64,000 nucleotides of DNA from Sabellastarte sp. h YS-2021 (Eukaryota > Annelida > Polychaeta > Sabellida > Sabellidae), in the NCBI GenBank assembly GCA_964017235.1, contig OZ024940.1, positions 29,072,573 through 29,136,572 on the forward strand, in the 5' to 3' direction. The notes under the pieces are model-generated. The model did no database searches and was not told the origin of the DNA. It saw only the letters and a program-made list of their open reading frames with translations. Below, piece after piece: positions 51,619 to 62,434 of the stretch. A program made the position numbers and the translations under genes. Position 1 is the stretch's first letter, and every line of letters starts with the position of its first letter.

Positions 51619-52893
51619 TCAACTGTTGTTTTTACTGTCCTTTGGGTCAGAGTTACGCTTCCGTATACAATCTTGAACTTTATGGTTGCAATATTTCCCT
51701 ACTTCCTGGAAACAGAAGGTGCATGCATGCTTTACAATTTGTCCATTAAGTATATGGTCAGCATTGTGCTGGCAGTTGTTTTTATTAAAATCTTGGCAAA
51801 TTTTGTCCTTGTTCCCACCCTTGGAGAATTTCTGCTGAGGTGGGGGTTGTTTGGGTGTGACCAGTCGTGCCGTATTGCGGATTCGAACCTTTTCAATTTT
51901 GTCTGGGTTTCTCCAGGTACACTTTCCCCTTTCTATATCTTGAAGGAGGATCATGTGCGCGTGTTTGGCCGTTGCCCAGTTGGTTTCAATTGCATCTTGG
52001 AACAGATGTCGACCGTATTCGATCATATTGGCCCTTACGGTCGAGCTACCTTCTTCCTGGAGACATCCCAAGAACCCCACCATAAATTGGAGGGGCGATA
52101 ATTCTTTATATTCGGGGAGTTGGCCCCCAGGGCCCAGAAAACAGTGATGGTGGGGTCAGCTTATTTCTTGTTTCACTGCAGAGTCCCCAGCCCTGTGTAA
52201 CCCAGATTTAATGGTTTTGTTACCTGAGGATGAATGACACTGTTTTCCTTGTAATTTCTCCAGCTGACGCTGTACTTTTCTCTGCACTTCTTCATCGTTT
52301 TTTAGAAAGTCTATGGAAAGTTGGTCCGAGTTGAGGCTGCCCTTGCCTGTCTGTGACATATGAGAGTACGAGCTGTCCAAAGTGATGTCGTCATATGACT
52401 CATCATTGTTGTGAAGAGACTTCTTAGAGTTGACACGAGATCTGGATGTGTGGCTAGCTGCACAGACCCTAGAACAGATGTGTGACTTCTTGGGCGAGCT
52501 ATGGGACATTTGAGATTTCTCCAGGGGCCTCCTGGCACCCACCTGTTGCTCGAGCTGCGAATTTTTGTTCTCCAGGGCTTCCATGCGTTTAAGGATGAGG
52601 TCCAATTTGGCTTCCACGTTGCCACTGGCAGCCTGGGCCCCACCATCTGCACTTGTTGAGCTAATTCCAGACGGGCTGGATCCAGGAGCAGCCTGATGTG
52701 CTGCTAGCTGGTTTGGTGCTATGAAACTGCCACTGTCTAGTTCCGAGTTCGAGTCCATAACTGGGGCACTTGTATTAAGAAGTCTTTTACACCTCACCCC
52801 CAGGGGCCTGTTGTGCTTGATGCCGCATTTGGTACAGTTAGCTTGAGCTGCATTCTGTGATGCTGACATGTTGTCTGTATGCACAGTGTCCAC
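51619..52893 (-). pseudogene. Gag of the DIRS-type element with one in-frame TGA
   Basis: One frame covers the span, broken by TGA at 52156-52158, where the aligned family residue is probably Trp (TGG). The first part (245 residues) has 'CTKCGIKHNRPLGVRC' near residues 20-35 and a short coiled coil about 90-115. The second part has 'YKELSPLQFMVGFL', 'KHAHMILLQDIERG' and a carboxy-terminal zinc-binding region with spaced Cys/His ('CQDFNKNNCQHNADH', 'HACTFCFQEVGKYCNH', 'CIRKR'), the usual DIRS gag arrangement. The stop means the element is dead or relies on read-through. The frame is otherwise whole. Confidence 0.85.
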
Positions 52894-53594
52894 AGTAATA
52901 GATAGTGTCCCAGAACATGAAATTTTTAAAATAAGATGTAAAATAAAATAAAAAAGACTAAAATCATAAACTAAGAGTTTCTAAGCATTTGTATTTGTAT
53001 CCAAGCCAGTACGTCTTGCTCCAAGAACTTTCCACAACAATAATGATGAAATTTACTTTGCAGGCCAGAAAGTAAACAACTTAAGGCGGGAAATTAAGGT
53101 TGTGAATTTTACTGACACTGGTACTATGGCTACTAATGAAGTGGCTGGTTGTTACACAAACAATAATAACCAACAGGTGTCAACAAGGGGTGATATTACT
53201 GACAGAAAACAATGACACTAATTAAGATACAGGCTGCTAACAGGCAGTGAATTACTGACAAGAAATTAAGATACTAATTGACCGTATGACTTGCCCTGCA
53301 GTAGTGGCTCAGATACAACAATCACGACCCTGTCCTCAACTGAAATGTTGTGACAAGCACAACCAACATATTGCAGTGTGTGTTATTGATCGGTTTTCCC
53401 CCATCTGAGAAAATGACGTAAATATCCCTCTCGAAACTAGTCCATGCATAGCAACAGTGACTCTGTGTGCTACCGCCATTTGGCGGGCGTTACGTAAACA
53501 ATTTTCACATACTTACGTTGACTGTAAGTTAACATTGGGTAGCTTATGGACATTCAAATTCACTTTCATTGTAATATTACCTCAGTCATCACCA
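52894..53594. other. 5' flank of the DIRS-type element; no gene
   Basis: Leader and upstream flank. Local direct repeats 'attactgaca(g/a)gaa' near 53187 and 53251 and 'acactaattaagatac/agatactaattg' are present. The boundary of the element is not defined. Confidence 0.4.
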
Positions 53595-54405
53595 TTTCAT
53601 TCTCAGCAATGGTCAAACAATGGTCCTAGAGGTTTGAGATGTGAAAGCAACCTATAGGAAATCATAGGCTGGGAATCTTCTAGTGTGGCCAGATTTAACC
53701 TTCGGCCCCTCCTTCAAGGTCAAACAAAGATATCCACATTGTAAAGTGCTTATAACTCATTTAAATTGGTCCTAGATGTTTCGAATGATAAACCAACCTA
53801 ATCATGTACTGGGAATCTTCTGGTTTGGTCAGATTTAAACTTTGACCCCTTCCTTCAAGGTCAAGTGAGGATAGACAAACTTCAAAATGCTTTATAACTT
53901 CTGGTGTGGTCAGATTTGACCTTGGGACTCTCCTTCAAGGTGAAATGAGGATAGCCAACTTTAAAGTGCTTATAACTCGCTTAATATTGGTCCTATAGGT
54001 TTAAGATGTGAAAGCAACTTATTGTAAATCATTGGCTGGGAATCTTTTTGTGTGGTCAGATTTGACCTTGGCACTCTCCTTCAAGGTCAAACAAAAAAAG
54101 ACAAACATAAAAGTGCTTGTAACTTGTTTATTATTTGTCCTAGAGGTTTGGGATGCGAAGTCAAGCTGTAGGTAATCATGGGCTGGGAAGAGTTCTGGTA
54201 TGGCCAGATTTGACCTTGAATCCCTCCTTCAAGATCAAACAAGGATTGCCAAAAGCTTGGAACTCGCTTGTATTGTCCTAGAGGTTTGGGATATGAAAAC
54301 AACCTATGATGAATCATGGCCTGGGAATCTTCTGGTGTGATGAGATTTGACCTTGGGCCCCTCCTTCAAGGTCAAACGAGAATAGCCACACCTCAAAAAC
54401 AGTCA
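53595..54405 (+). repeat. Tandem array of ~147-bp modules
   Basis: 'tcctagaggttt'-type motifs start at about 53622, 53769, 53990, 54137 and 54275: 147, 221 (one module with a 74-bp half unit), 147 and 138 bp. Each module has 'gtgcttataactcgctta', 'aaatcatgggctgggaatct', 'gtgtggtcagatttgacctt' and 'cctccttcaaggtcaaa'. The last two form an inverted pair. Minus-strand open frames run through the array because the period is a multiple of three. Confidence 0.88.
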
Positions 54406-54560
54406 TTTATTATTTTAGTTCTATCCACGGAGTCATCCGGTGGATACTTTGGTTTAGCATTCGTTATGCGAGTGGATACTTTGGCTTAGCATTTGTTACG
54501 CCGCCACCACAGCACGTAGAGATATTTTCAATGTTAACACTCTCACCAGAAAACTACAAT
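54406..54560 (+). repeat. GTATCC-type hairpin block after the module array
   Basis: 'ctatccacggagtcatccgg' then 'tggatactttggtttagcat', with the second half repeated ('gtggatactttggcttagca'), then 'acgccgccaccacagcacgt' and 'agagatatttt'. The same blocks begin the elements at 24330 and 61519. Here the array lies before the hairpin instead of after it. Confidence 0.65.
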
Positions 54561-55220
54561 AGGTAGCTTCAGCAAATTTGGTATAATGAAGCATTAAGGC
54601 CACCTTAACAGAACCATATTGTTTAACATTTTACATACTCTTTATTGAGAAGACTGAGATATTTTGCAATAAGCTAACACAGATTCAAACTTAAATAAAG
54701 TTAATTTTTTAGGAATTTTACTTTAACAACATAGAAGTTGGGTCAAACTAAGGTTATGTATAACTTTAAGCATTTACTTATGATAATAATAATTTATATT
54801 TTCTAATTGTGAGAAGAAAGATCTAATAAGTAGTCTCATTGCAGTGTTGTTCACAAAACGGGCAGATTAAAAGGGAAGTGTATTTATAAATATGCATAAA
54901 TGTAAATGAAAGAGTGAGAAAGGTGTAAAAATACAAAAAAATGAGTTAAATTGTAAGATCTGCAATTCAAACCAAGATAGTCAAATTTACAAAAAAGAAT
55001 TAGATAATCATTAAAAATAGTCTTAGTTTCTCTAACTTTTGAGATACTATCTGGAAAGAGTTAACAAATTCGTTTGCAGAACAAAGGCTTTGATATACAG
55101 GCCCACGATTAGCCTTGCGTAAGGCTCTAATTTATATAGTATCTTTTTCAAACATGCACACAGATATCCATTATTCATAAAGCACTCGTACAGGTTATGA
55201 GTTAGAAGCTTATCAGACAC
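54561..55220. other. No recognised gene
   Basis: AT-rich sequence; the end (about 55100-55220) is a fragment of the 'gtctagacagtg' repeat family ('atttatatagtatctttttc', 'caaacatgcacacagatatc'). Confidence 0.4.
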
Positions 55221-57023
55221 TTTTTTCTTTGCTGTATGCTCCTCTGAGAGTCATTGCATGTATGAGTACATAATAGAAACTGAAACCCCATTATCTGAAC
55301 TGAAAACTTTCCCTTACTACAAAGGTTATATGATAAGCTTGGACTTAGCTAAGTCACCCTTTGTGAAATCCATTTGAGTCCCAGACTTAGCCGAGACCAA
55401 AGTCTTAGATTTAAGTCCATGACTTAGCCAAAAACTTGGCTAAGTCTAAGACCCTTTGTGAAACCGGCCCCAGAAATTCTAGACAAATGCGCAGTTTCTA
55501 TAATCCCAGGATTCAGCAGTGTCTAGACAGTGTAAAAGTAGTCCGTGCAAAACAAAGGAATCTGCTGCGTTGCTGAAGTTTGGATTTCAGGAACTTTCAA
55601 AAATAAACAAAATGTTTTTAGAGAGATACTTGTTGAGAGTATGGGATAGTTCATTGTACTGAGTATTACAGCTGTTGTTTTAAATCTTTAAAAACTTGAG
55701 GGTAAAAGATTGGAGATTCCCAGTCCCCTTGCTTCAAATTATCACCGGTACAAATAATGACCACCAGTAAATAAAATATTTATTTTTCAGTGATGGCCAC
55801 ATATTTTGAATCCCTTTTGTTTGGCATTTGTTCAATTTAAGCTTGATGGTTCCACTTGTTCCATTTGTTCAATTTAAGCTTGATGGTTCTACTTTATTTA
55901 AGACATATTGAGGTCACTGTGTGCCAAGTTAAAACATCTTGATTTTTCCTGGTGATAATTGGTACCCAGTGATAATTGGCAGCAAGGGAGTACTAGTAGC
56001 AATGGTGACACATATGTTCAAAGCCTTATGGTGTGTATTCATTCCATTTAGCAGTTAACCTTATTAACTACATTTAGATGTTTTTTTAAAGTTATGTCTC
56101 TTTTAAAGTTCAAAGCTGGGAGCTGAAATGCAAAGAGCATCTAAAGTCTAGTCATAGTTACCTTGGCTAGACTTTACTTTCAAAAAAGCTATGGCATGAC
56201 CCCCAGATACAGTACAGCTGGAGATTTACATAAAAGACTTTCCTATTGAACTGAACTAGATAAATGGCTAAATTTAATTTGATGCAGATAAAAACAATCA
56301 ATACAAGGAATATGATATATCAGCCGTTAAAGTAGAACATTTACAGTAAAAGAATATCTTCAAAAAGGGGTTGGGCTACACATTGCAAGAACCCGTCTGG
56401 TACCCCAAAGAGACAGTACACCTATCTTATCAATTTATTTATTCATTTATTTTAGCAATAAAGGATGAGCATTGATATGTACTGGTCGTACTGTATTGGC
56501 AAATAAATCACAAACTTTTGGGCGGAATAATTATGGCCGGATGTTTGTGACTTATTCAACAATAGCACTCTATCAATTATTGGTCCTAGAGGTTTGTGAT
56601 GTGAAACCACTGTACTATGATGTGGTTGATTTTGACCTTGGGCCTCTCTCTTGAGGTTAAAGGAGGGTAGCCAAACCTAAAAGTGCTTATAATGTTTATA
56701 GTTGTATCCCCGAAAAGTGGGAATATTATGGATCACACACAGTCATCTTACTCATCAGCAGAGATTTTCTTGTGTTCAACCTACAAGTCACATTTCTTTT
56801 GGGATTTCTTTTAAACTTTGCAAGTGGCTTGCTATGATAGAGATCTGGCCGCCCTATTTTGATAGCCCGTGAGTCAAAATTATGCTCTAGGGAGTCAAAA
56901 ACGTAAAAAATTTGACTAATTTTGACTATTTCTTATGTTCAAGCTGTAGGGCACAGTTTCTTTCAGATTTATTTTATATTTACTACATGAATAGGAGGGT
57001 ATGACGCCTCACCACCCTATCTT
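55221..57023 (+). repeat. Local segmental duplication, copy A
   Basis: Matches 57124-58845 at an offset of about 1,821 bp through most of its length (55741/57562, 56461/58282, 56701/58522), with scattered single-base changes. Copy A has ~140 bp extra at 55326-55466, a 'cttggacttagctaag' MITE piece. The unit contains the 'gtctagacagtg' repeat, one 147-bp module (56575-56690) and a GTATCCCC hairpin block (56706). No coding frame is kept in both copies beyond 60 codons. Confidence 0.88.
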
Positions 57024-57123
57024 TGAGTTTTTGTGTTAGGCCCTTGTGGATATAAAGTAAATAGAATATGTATAGATAGGTGGGGCCAGGAGGGATTTGA
57101 CTTCAAGCAAAGTTTACAAGGTT

Positions 57124-58845
57124 CTTTTTCTTTGCTGTATGCTCCTCTGAGAGTCATTACATGTATGAGTACATAATAGAAACTGAAACTCCATTATCTG
57201 AACTGGAAACTTTCCCTTACTACAAAGAAACTTGAGCCTTCAGCAAGGCTAGCCCACGATTAATGATGCAATCCAGAAATTCTAGACGTATGCACAGTTT
57301 CATGCGCACTCTCAGCATTCAGCAGTGTCTAGACAGTGTAAAAGTAGTCCGTGCAAAACAAAGGAATCTGCAGAGTTGCTGAAGTTTGGATTTCAGCAAC
57401 TTTCACAAATAAACAAAATGTTTGTAGAGTGATACTTGTTGAGAGTATGGGATAGTTCATTATACTGAGTATTACAACTGTTGAGGTAGGTATTCTTATT
57501 TTAAATCTTTAAAAATTTGAGGCTAAAAGATTGGAGATTGCCAGTCCCCTTGCTTCAAATTATCACCGGTACAAATAATGACCACCAGTAAATAAAATAT
57601 TTATTTTTCAGTGATGGCCACATATTTTGAATCCCTTTTGTTTGGCATTTGTTCAATTTAAGCTTGATGGTTCCACTTGTTCCATTTGTCGAATTTAAGC
57701 TTGATGGTTCTACTTTATTTAAGACATATTGAGGTCACTGTGTGCCAAGTTAAAACATCTTGATTTTTCCTGGTGATAATTGGTACCCAGTGATAATTGG
57801 CAGCAAGGGAGTACTAGTAGCAATGGTGACACATATGTTCAAAGCCTTATGGTGTGTATTCATTCCATTTAGCAGTTAACCTTATTAACTACATTTAGAT
57901 GTTTTTTTTACAGTTATGTCTTTTTTAAAGTTCAAAGCCGGGAGCTGAAATACAAAGAGCATCTAAAGTCTAGTCATAGTTACCTTGGCTAGACTTTACT
58001 TTCAAAAAAGCTATGGCATGACCCCCAGATACAGTACAGCTGGAGATTTACATAAAAGACTTTCCTATTGAACTGAACTAGATAAATGGCTAAATTTAAT
58101 TTGATGCAGATAAAAACAATCAATACAAGGAATACGATATATCAGCCATTAAGTAGAACATTTACAGTAAAAGAATATTTTCAAAAAGGGGTTGGGCTAC
58201 ACACTGCAAGAACCCGTCTGGTACCCCAAAGAGATAGTACACCTATCTTATCAATTTATTTATTCATTTATTTTGGCAATAAAGGATGAGCATTGATATG
58301 TACTGGTCGTACTGTATTGGCTAATAAATCACAAACTTCTGGGGGGAATAATTATGGCTGGATGTTTGTGATTTATTCAACAATAGCACTCTATCAATTA
58401 TTGGTCCTAGAGGTTTGTGATGTGAAACCACTGTACTGTGATGTGGTTGATTTTGACCTTGGGCCTCTCTCTTGAGGTTAAAGGAGGGTAGCCAAACCTA
58501 AAAGTGCTTATAATGTTTATAATTGTATCCCCGAAAAGTGGGAATATTATGGATCACACACAGTCATCTTACTCATCAGCAGAGATTTTCTTGTGTTCAA
58601 CCTACAAGTCACATTTCTTTTGGGATTTCTTTTAAAGTTTGCAAGTGGCTTGCTATGACAGAGATCTGGCCGCCCTATTTTGATAGCCCAGGAGTCAAAA
58701 TTATGCTCTAGGGAGTCAAAAACATCAAAAATTTTGACTAAATTTGACTATTTCTTATGTTCAAGCTGTAGGGCACAGTTTCTTTCAGATTTATTTTATA
58801 TTTACTACATGAATAGGAGGGTATGATGTCTCACTACCCTGTCTT
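57124..58845 (+). repeat. Local segmental duplication, copy B
   Basis: Partner of copy A. The homology ends at '...accctatctt' in A and '...accctgtctt' in B, about 100 bp before copy B begins and just before the satellite-like block at 58880. Lack of the 140-bp MITE piece suggests it entered copy A afterwards, or was lost from B. Confidence 0.88.
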
Positions 58846-58879
58846 TTTTGTAGGCCTGGGGTGAAAATCAAGCGAGTAA

Positions 58880-59119
58880 TAGCTATTTTAAGTCTAGGAG
58901 ACAAAATTATGCTCTGGGGAATCAAAAACCTAAAAATTTGATATGTAACTTGAAAACGATTGCATTTAGAGAATTTTGTTTTAATATGTTATCAAAGCTA
59001 CTTTTGGGTCAGCTATAACATAGTAAAATTGCAGACCGGTAGCTCATTGCATAGCGGAGTAATAGCTACTTTGACGTTCTCACTGTTGAGTAAATCAGTT
59101 GTAACTTGAAAACTATTGC
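58880..59119 (+). repeat. 157-bp satellite monomers (about 1.5 units)
   Basis: 'gagtaatagctattttaagt', then 'gtaacttgaaaacgattgca', 'agctacttttgggtcagcta' and 'taacatagtaaaattgcaga' match the array at 430-1998 well. It stops abruptly after 'cttgaaaactattgc' at about 59119 and passes straight into a 147-bp module. Confidence 0.85.
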
Positions 59120-59305
59120 AAAAGTGCTTATAACTCACTTATTATTGGTCCTAGAGGTTTGCAATATGAAACCAACATATAGGAAATCATGGCTAGAAAT
59201 TCTCTGATGTGGTTCAATTTGACCTTGGGCCCCTCCGTCAAGGTCAAATGAGGATAGCCAAACTTGAAAGTGATTATAACTAGATTATTATTTGTATTAT
59301 AGGTG
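59120..59305 (+). repeat. 147-bp module joined to the satellite
   Basis: 'aaaagtgcttataactcact' and 'tattggtcctagaggtttgc' to 'cctccgtcaaggtcaaatga', then the start of a second unit ('gtgattataactag'). It belongs to the same family as 53595-54405. Confidence 0.85.
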
Positions 59306-59920
59306 AATAGTAAGCGTATGGACATTAAACTGCTCCCATAGGTCTTTTGTATGCACGTTTATTTACAAATGAGCAATTGAAACAACCTTGACTTGACATA
59401 CATAATATCCCATACTTTCCAGCTGTAACTTATTTCTAGAGATATATCATTAAAATATAACACTTGTGAAAAAATAGCAAAATCAAAGCATTAATTGTAC
59501 TGAATGTCATTTGATTATTTGGTTAGAGTAGAATATAAGCTACTGTACACCTGCTAATATAAATGTAGATATTATCTAAAGCATGGTCATTTACTGGTAG
59601 AAAACCACTAATATAATGAATTTCTATGACTTATATGACTCTGGAATAAAATATTTTGCCAGGAAACCCCATTAGGGGCCTCATATGTTTCCTCCATGAA
59701 ATAATATGTTGGATATTGTCTGTACAACTGGACAATGGGATTTCATTACGGTTATTTATTATTGCTGTGAAACCCCCATCAGGGCCCCACTTTCACCAAT
59801 AAAGAGTGGCTGGTGATGATGGCCAGGATGTATTTTATTTTTACTTTTATTAGGTTTTCTACAATATTTTATTACTAGAAAGAAACACCGAATGTGCAAC
59901 ATATTGATGTTGTAGAGACA
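59306..59920. other. No recognised gene
   Basis: AT-rich spacer up to the target-site duplication of the hAT-type MITE. Confidence 0.4.
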
Positions 59921-59928
59921 GTAAGACC

Positions 59929-60193
59929 TAGGGCTGCCACGAGTAGTAATTTTACTACTCGAGTACTCTTTAACCATTACTCTACTCTTGAACGAGTACT
60001 CTTTTTTACAATGAAATCAAGAAAATGTACCATTTCACTGTATAATTTGATATATTGCACATCATTTCTGACAAAAATATAGTGGAAAATTCAAAATTTT
60101 AATGCAGACGAGTACTCTTTTCCTGATTATGTACTCTAAATAATCCAGTACTCTACCCTTTGACGAGTACTCTACTACTCTGTGGCAGCCCTA
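59929..60193. mobile_element. hAT-type MITE with perfect 8-bp TSD
   Basis: GTAAGACC at 59921-59928 and 60194-60201 is the 8-bp duplication typical of hAT transposases. The ends TAGGGCTGCCAC and GTGGCAGCCCTA are perfect 12-bp inverted repeats, followed by GAGTAG/CTACTC extensions. The 265-bp interior is full of 'gagtactc' and 'actcgagtactc' palindromes and has no transposase. Confidence 0.95.
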
Positions 60194-60201
60194 GTAAGAC
60201 C

Positions 60202-61518
60202 CAATGTGGAGGTTTTGAAGTAATATTTTATAAATAAAAAGACATATTTCCTTTAAAGTTTATATTATTAATAATTATATATATTTTATTATATATGCCA
60301 AAATCAAGCTTTTATGTTGAGGTTAAAATTGTATGTGGGGCCCATAAAGACTACTTAGACATTTATTTTCTACATTTTTCATATATATTGTCTTGTGACT
60401 TAACATGGCAAGTCTGACAAGTCTCAAACTGCAGTAGATATAACTTTACTATGTAATCTTTATCTGTGCAAAATTTAAAGTCAGTGGCTTTTATTTTGAG
60501 GTCACCTTAAGCTCTCATTAGTTGTTTATGAACTTTTAAGCCCTATAGCTGCCAAACAGCTGAAATCTCATCTGAGAATATATTAATATGTTCATTTTAC
60601 ATGTGAGAAAAATTTAGGCTTTAAATAGACATTTCATGAGTGTATGAGGACCATAAGCACCAACATGAGTGACCATTTGACATTTTTCACATGTTTTTCC
60701 TGTACCTTAAAATGGTATGTCTGAAAAGTATCAAACTGTATTAGATACAACTTATATATGTAATAATTGTTTGTGAAAAATTTGAAGTCTATAGCTTTAA
60801 TTTTAAGATCACCTTTAGGTCTTTTAAATGCCTACAGAGACCCAATTTATTAACTTTTCACCTCTTTAAAGCCTTATTGCTGTCATACTATGCAAATGAT
60901 AGATCTGAAATCTCATATGGGAAAGTCTTAATATGTTATTTTTACATGTGCCAAAATCAAGGTTTTAATTTGACATTTGAACAATCTACATGACTTTTAA
61001 ATAATTGACGAAAAATGAAATCCAAAAGAAAAGACAATTAAAATGAATGAAAAATAATTGATAATTATTGTGAATCATACAATTTTGGCTACAAAAATCT
61101 AGTGATTGTCTGTTGCATGAGATAGCTGCCCAGGGATATATTGATGTCAAGTTGGCGCAATCTAATTTTCAAATGACTCATAAGCTATATGTATTTATGT
61201 ACCAAAAATATAAAGTGCAAGCCACATATGCAAGGCACATACTTCATCTATGCACTTACATGCCTACACTTAGTGTCTATCAGTGTGAATCAGGTGATGC
61301 TAGATGGGACACCAGTCACCTTTAATAATAAAGGGACTTAGTTTGCTTGCAGTGGCCTTCACCTGGTATACTTATCATGAGATAACAGACACAGTTCTGT
61401 GGATTTTTACAGGTTGTAAACTCCAGTCATGAATACCGAGGAAGCTGCAGCAGTACTCTGTTATGAATCAGAAAGCCGTGAGGTAAGTATGGAGTAATTG
61501 CTTGATTAATTGATTATT
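60202..61518. other. No recognised gene
   Basis: AT-rich. Loose ~350-bp repetition of 'catggcaagtctgacaagtc', 'aactgcagtagatataactt' and 'agctttaattttaagatcac' blocks (about 60400-60500 and 60700-60800) suggests another diverged module family. A 70-codon frame at 61113-61325 is unsupported. Around 61430-61500 'atgaataccgaggaagctgc' then CCGTGAG|GTAAGT looks like a tiny exon with a donor, but nothing confirms it. Confidence 0.4.
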
Positions 61519-62176
61519 GTATCGACTGGATAAATCAAGTGGATACTTTGATTTAGCATTCGCTATACTGCCACGACATGTAGAGATATTTTTAACGTTA
61601 ACGCTCTCAGAGGAAAACTACACCAGCTAGGTTCACCAAATTTGCAGCATATCTTCACTGGAAGATAAGCTTCGCTGAGACTGAAATAAGCCTCATTCTG
61701 TAAAAACAAGATGACCCTGTGAGCATTTCTTTGAAAGTTATCTACCTTTTTCTACTGGATGGTTCTAGAAGGTTGAATCTCTTCATAAGTGATATGTATA
61801 ACAGATACCTTAAAGCTCCTCATTCAAGGTCATTCACGTAATGCCAAAGTACCCCATGTAGTGAACTTTAAAAGTGCCTATATCTCCCTTATTACTAGTC
61901 CTAGAGGTTTTGCATGCAAATGAACCTGTAGGAAATCATGGGCTGGGAATCTGCTGGTGTGGTCAGATTTGACCTTGAACCCCTCCTTCAAGGTCAAAAG
62001 GGGACAACCAATCTTATACATGCGTATTAGTTGATTATTTTTGGCCCTAGACATTTTTAATGTGAAACCAACTAATAGGAAATGATGGGCTGAGAATCTT
62101 CTGATGTGGTCAGATTTGGATTTAGGTCCTTTCTTCAAGGTCACTGGCTATGGTGATTTGTCTTTCTGGTGGATAC
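61519..62176 (+). mobile_element. Non-autonomous tandem-core element with GTATCC ends, second copy
   Basis: Starts GTATCGAC...GTGGATACTTTG, then 'agcattcgctatactgccac' and 'gtagagatattt', 'cctcattctgtaaaaacaag', two 147-bp modules (about 61875 and 62025), and ends 'tctttctggtggatac', an inverted match to the start. The order is that of 24330-25119. About 658 bp with no coding capacity for transposition; the minus-strand open frame of 88 codons is the modules. Confidence 0.68.
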
Positions 62177-62434
62177 AAATTTTCATACGTTCTCAGATGC
62201 GCTAGGTATCTGTCTAGAGTTGGTCTCATCAGAGGCTGAGGAATAAAGTTATCCTAAGGTGCAAATTAGCCATGAAATATTATTTAAGAGAAGATGATTG
62301 GTAAGTTATAGATACTCAATTCTATATCAAGATGTTGCATGACCCCACACCTGAGGTCTCACAAAGGACCACTAAAAAAATAATTCAGATGAAAAATTAG
62401 GGAGCAATTTCTTGAATCCTGAAACTGCAAACAT
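62177..62434. other. No recognised gene
   Basis: Spacer between the tandem-core element and the Penelope-like relic. Confidence 0.4.

Larger units (their letters stand above)
49763..52893 (-). mobile_element. DIRS-type tyrosine-recombinase retrotransposon, internally deleted
   Basis: Minus-strand order gag (52893-51619, one TGA), RT-RNase H remnant (51603-50737), tyrosine recombinase (50791-49763). No methyltransferase domain is seen, which favours a PAT- or Ngaro-like branch over DIRS1-like; that is inference. Terminal repeats could not be defined, so the full element is longer than this span. Confidence 0.85.

Noticed and set aside
51673..52101. 142-codon plus-strand frame
   Set aside because: Antisense to the DIRS-type gag, whose Cys/His pattern and neighbours identify the coding strand.
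61878..62144. Minus-strand open frames in the 147-bp modules (also 54087-54317 and 59128-59325)
   Set aside because: The module length is a multiple of three, so any stop-free frame repeats. Different copies are open in different frames, which argues against coding.
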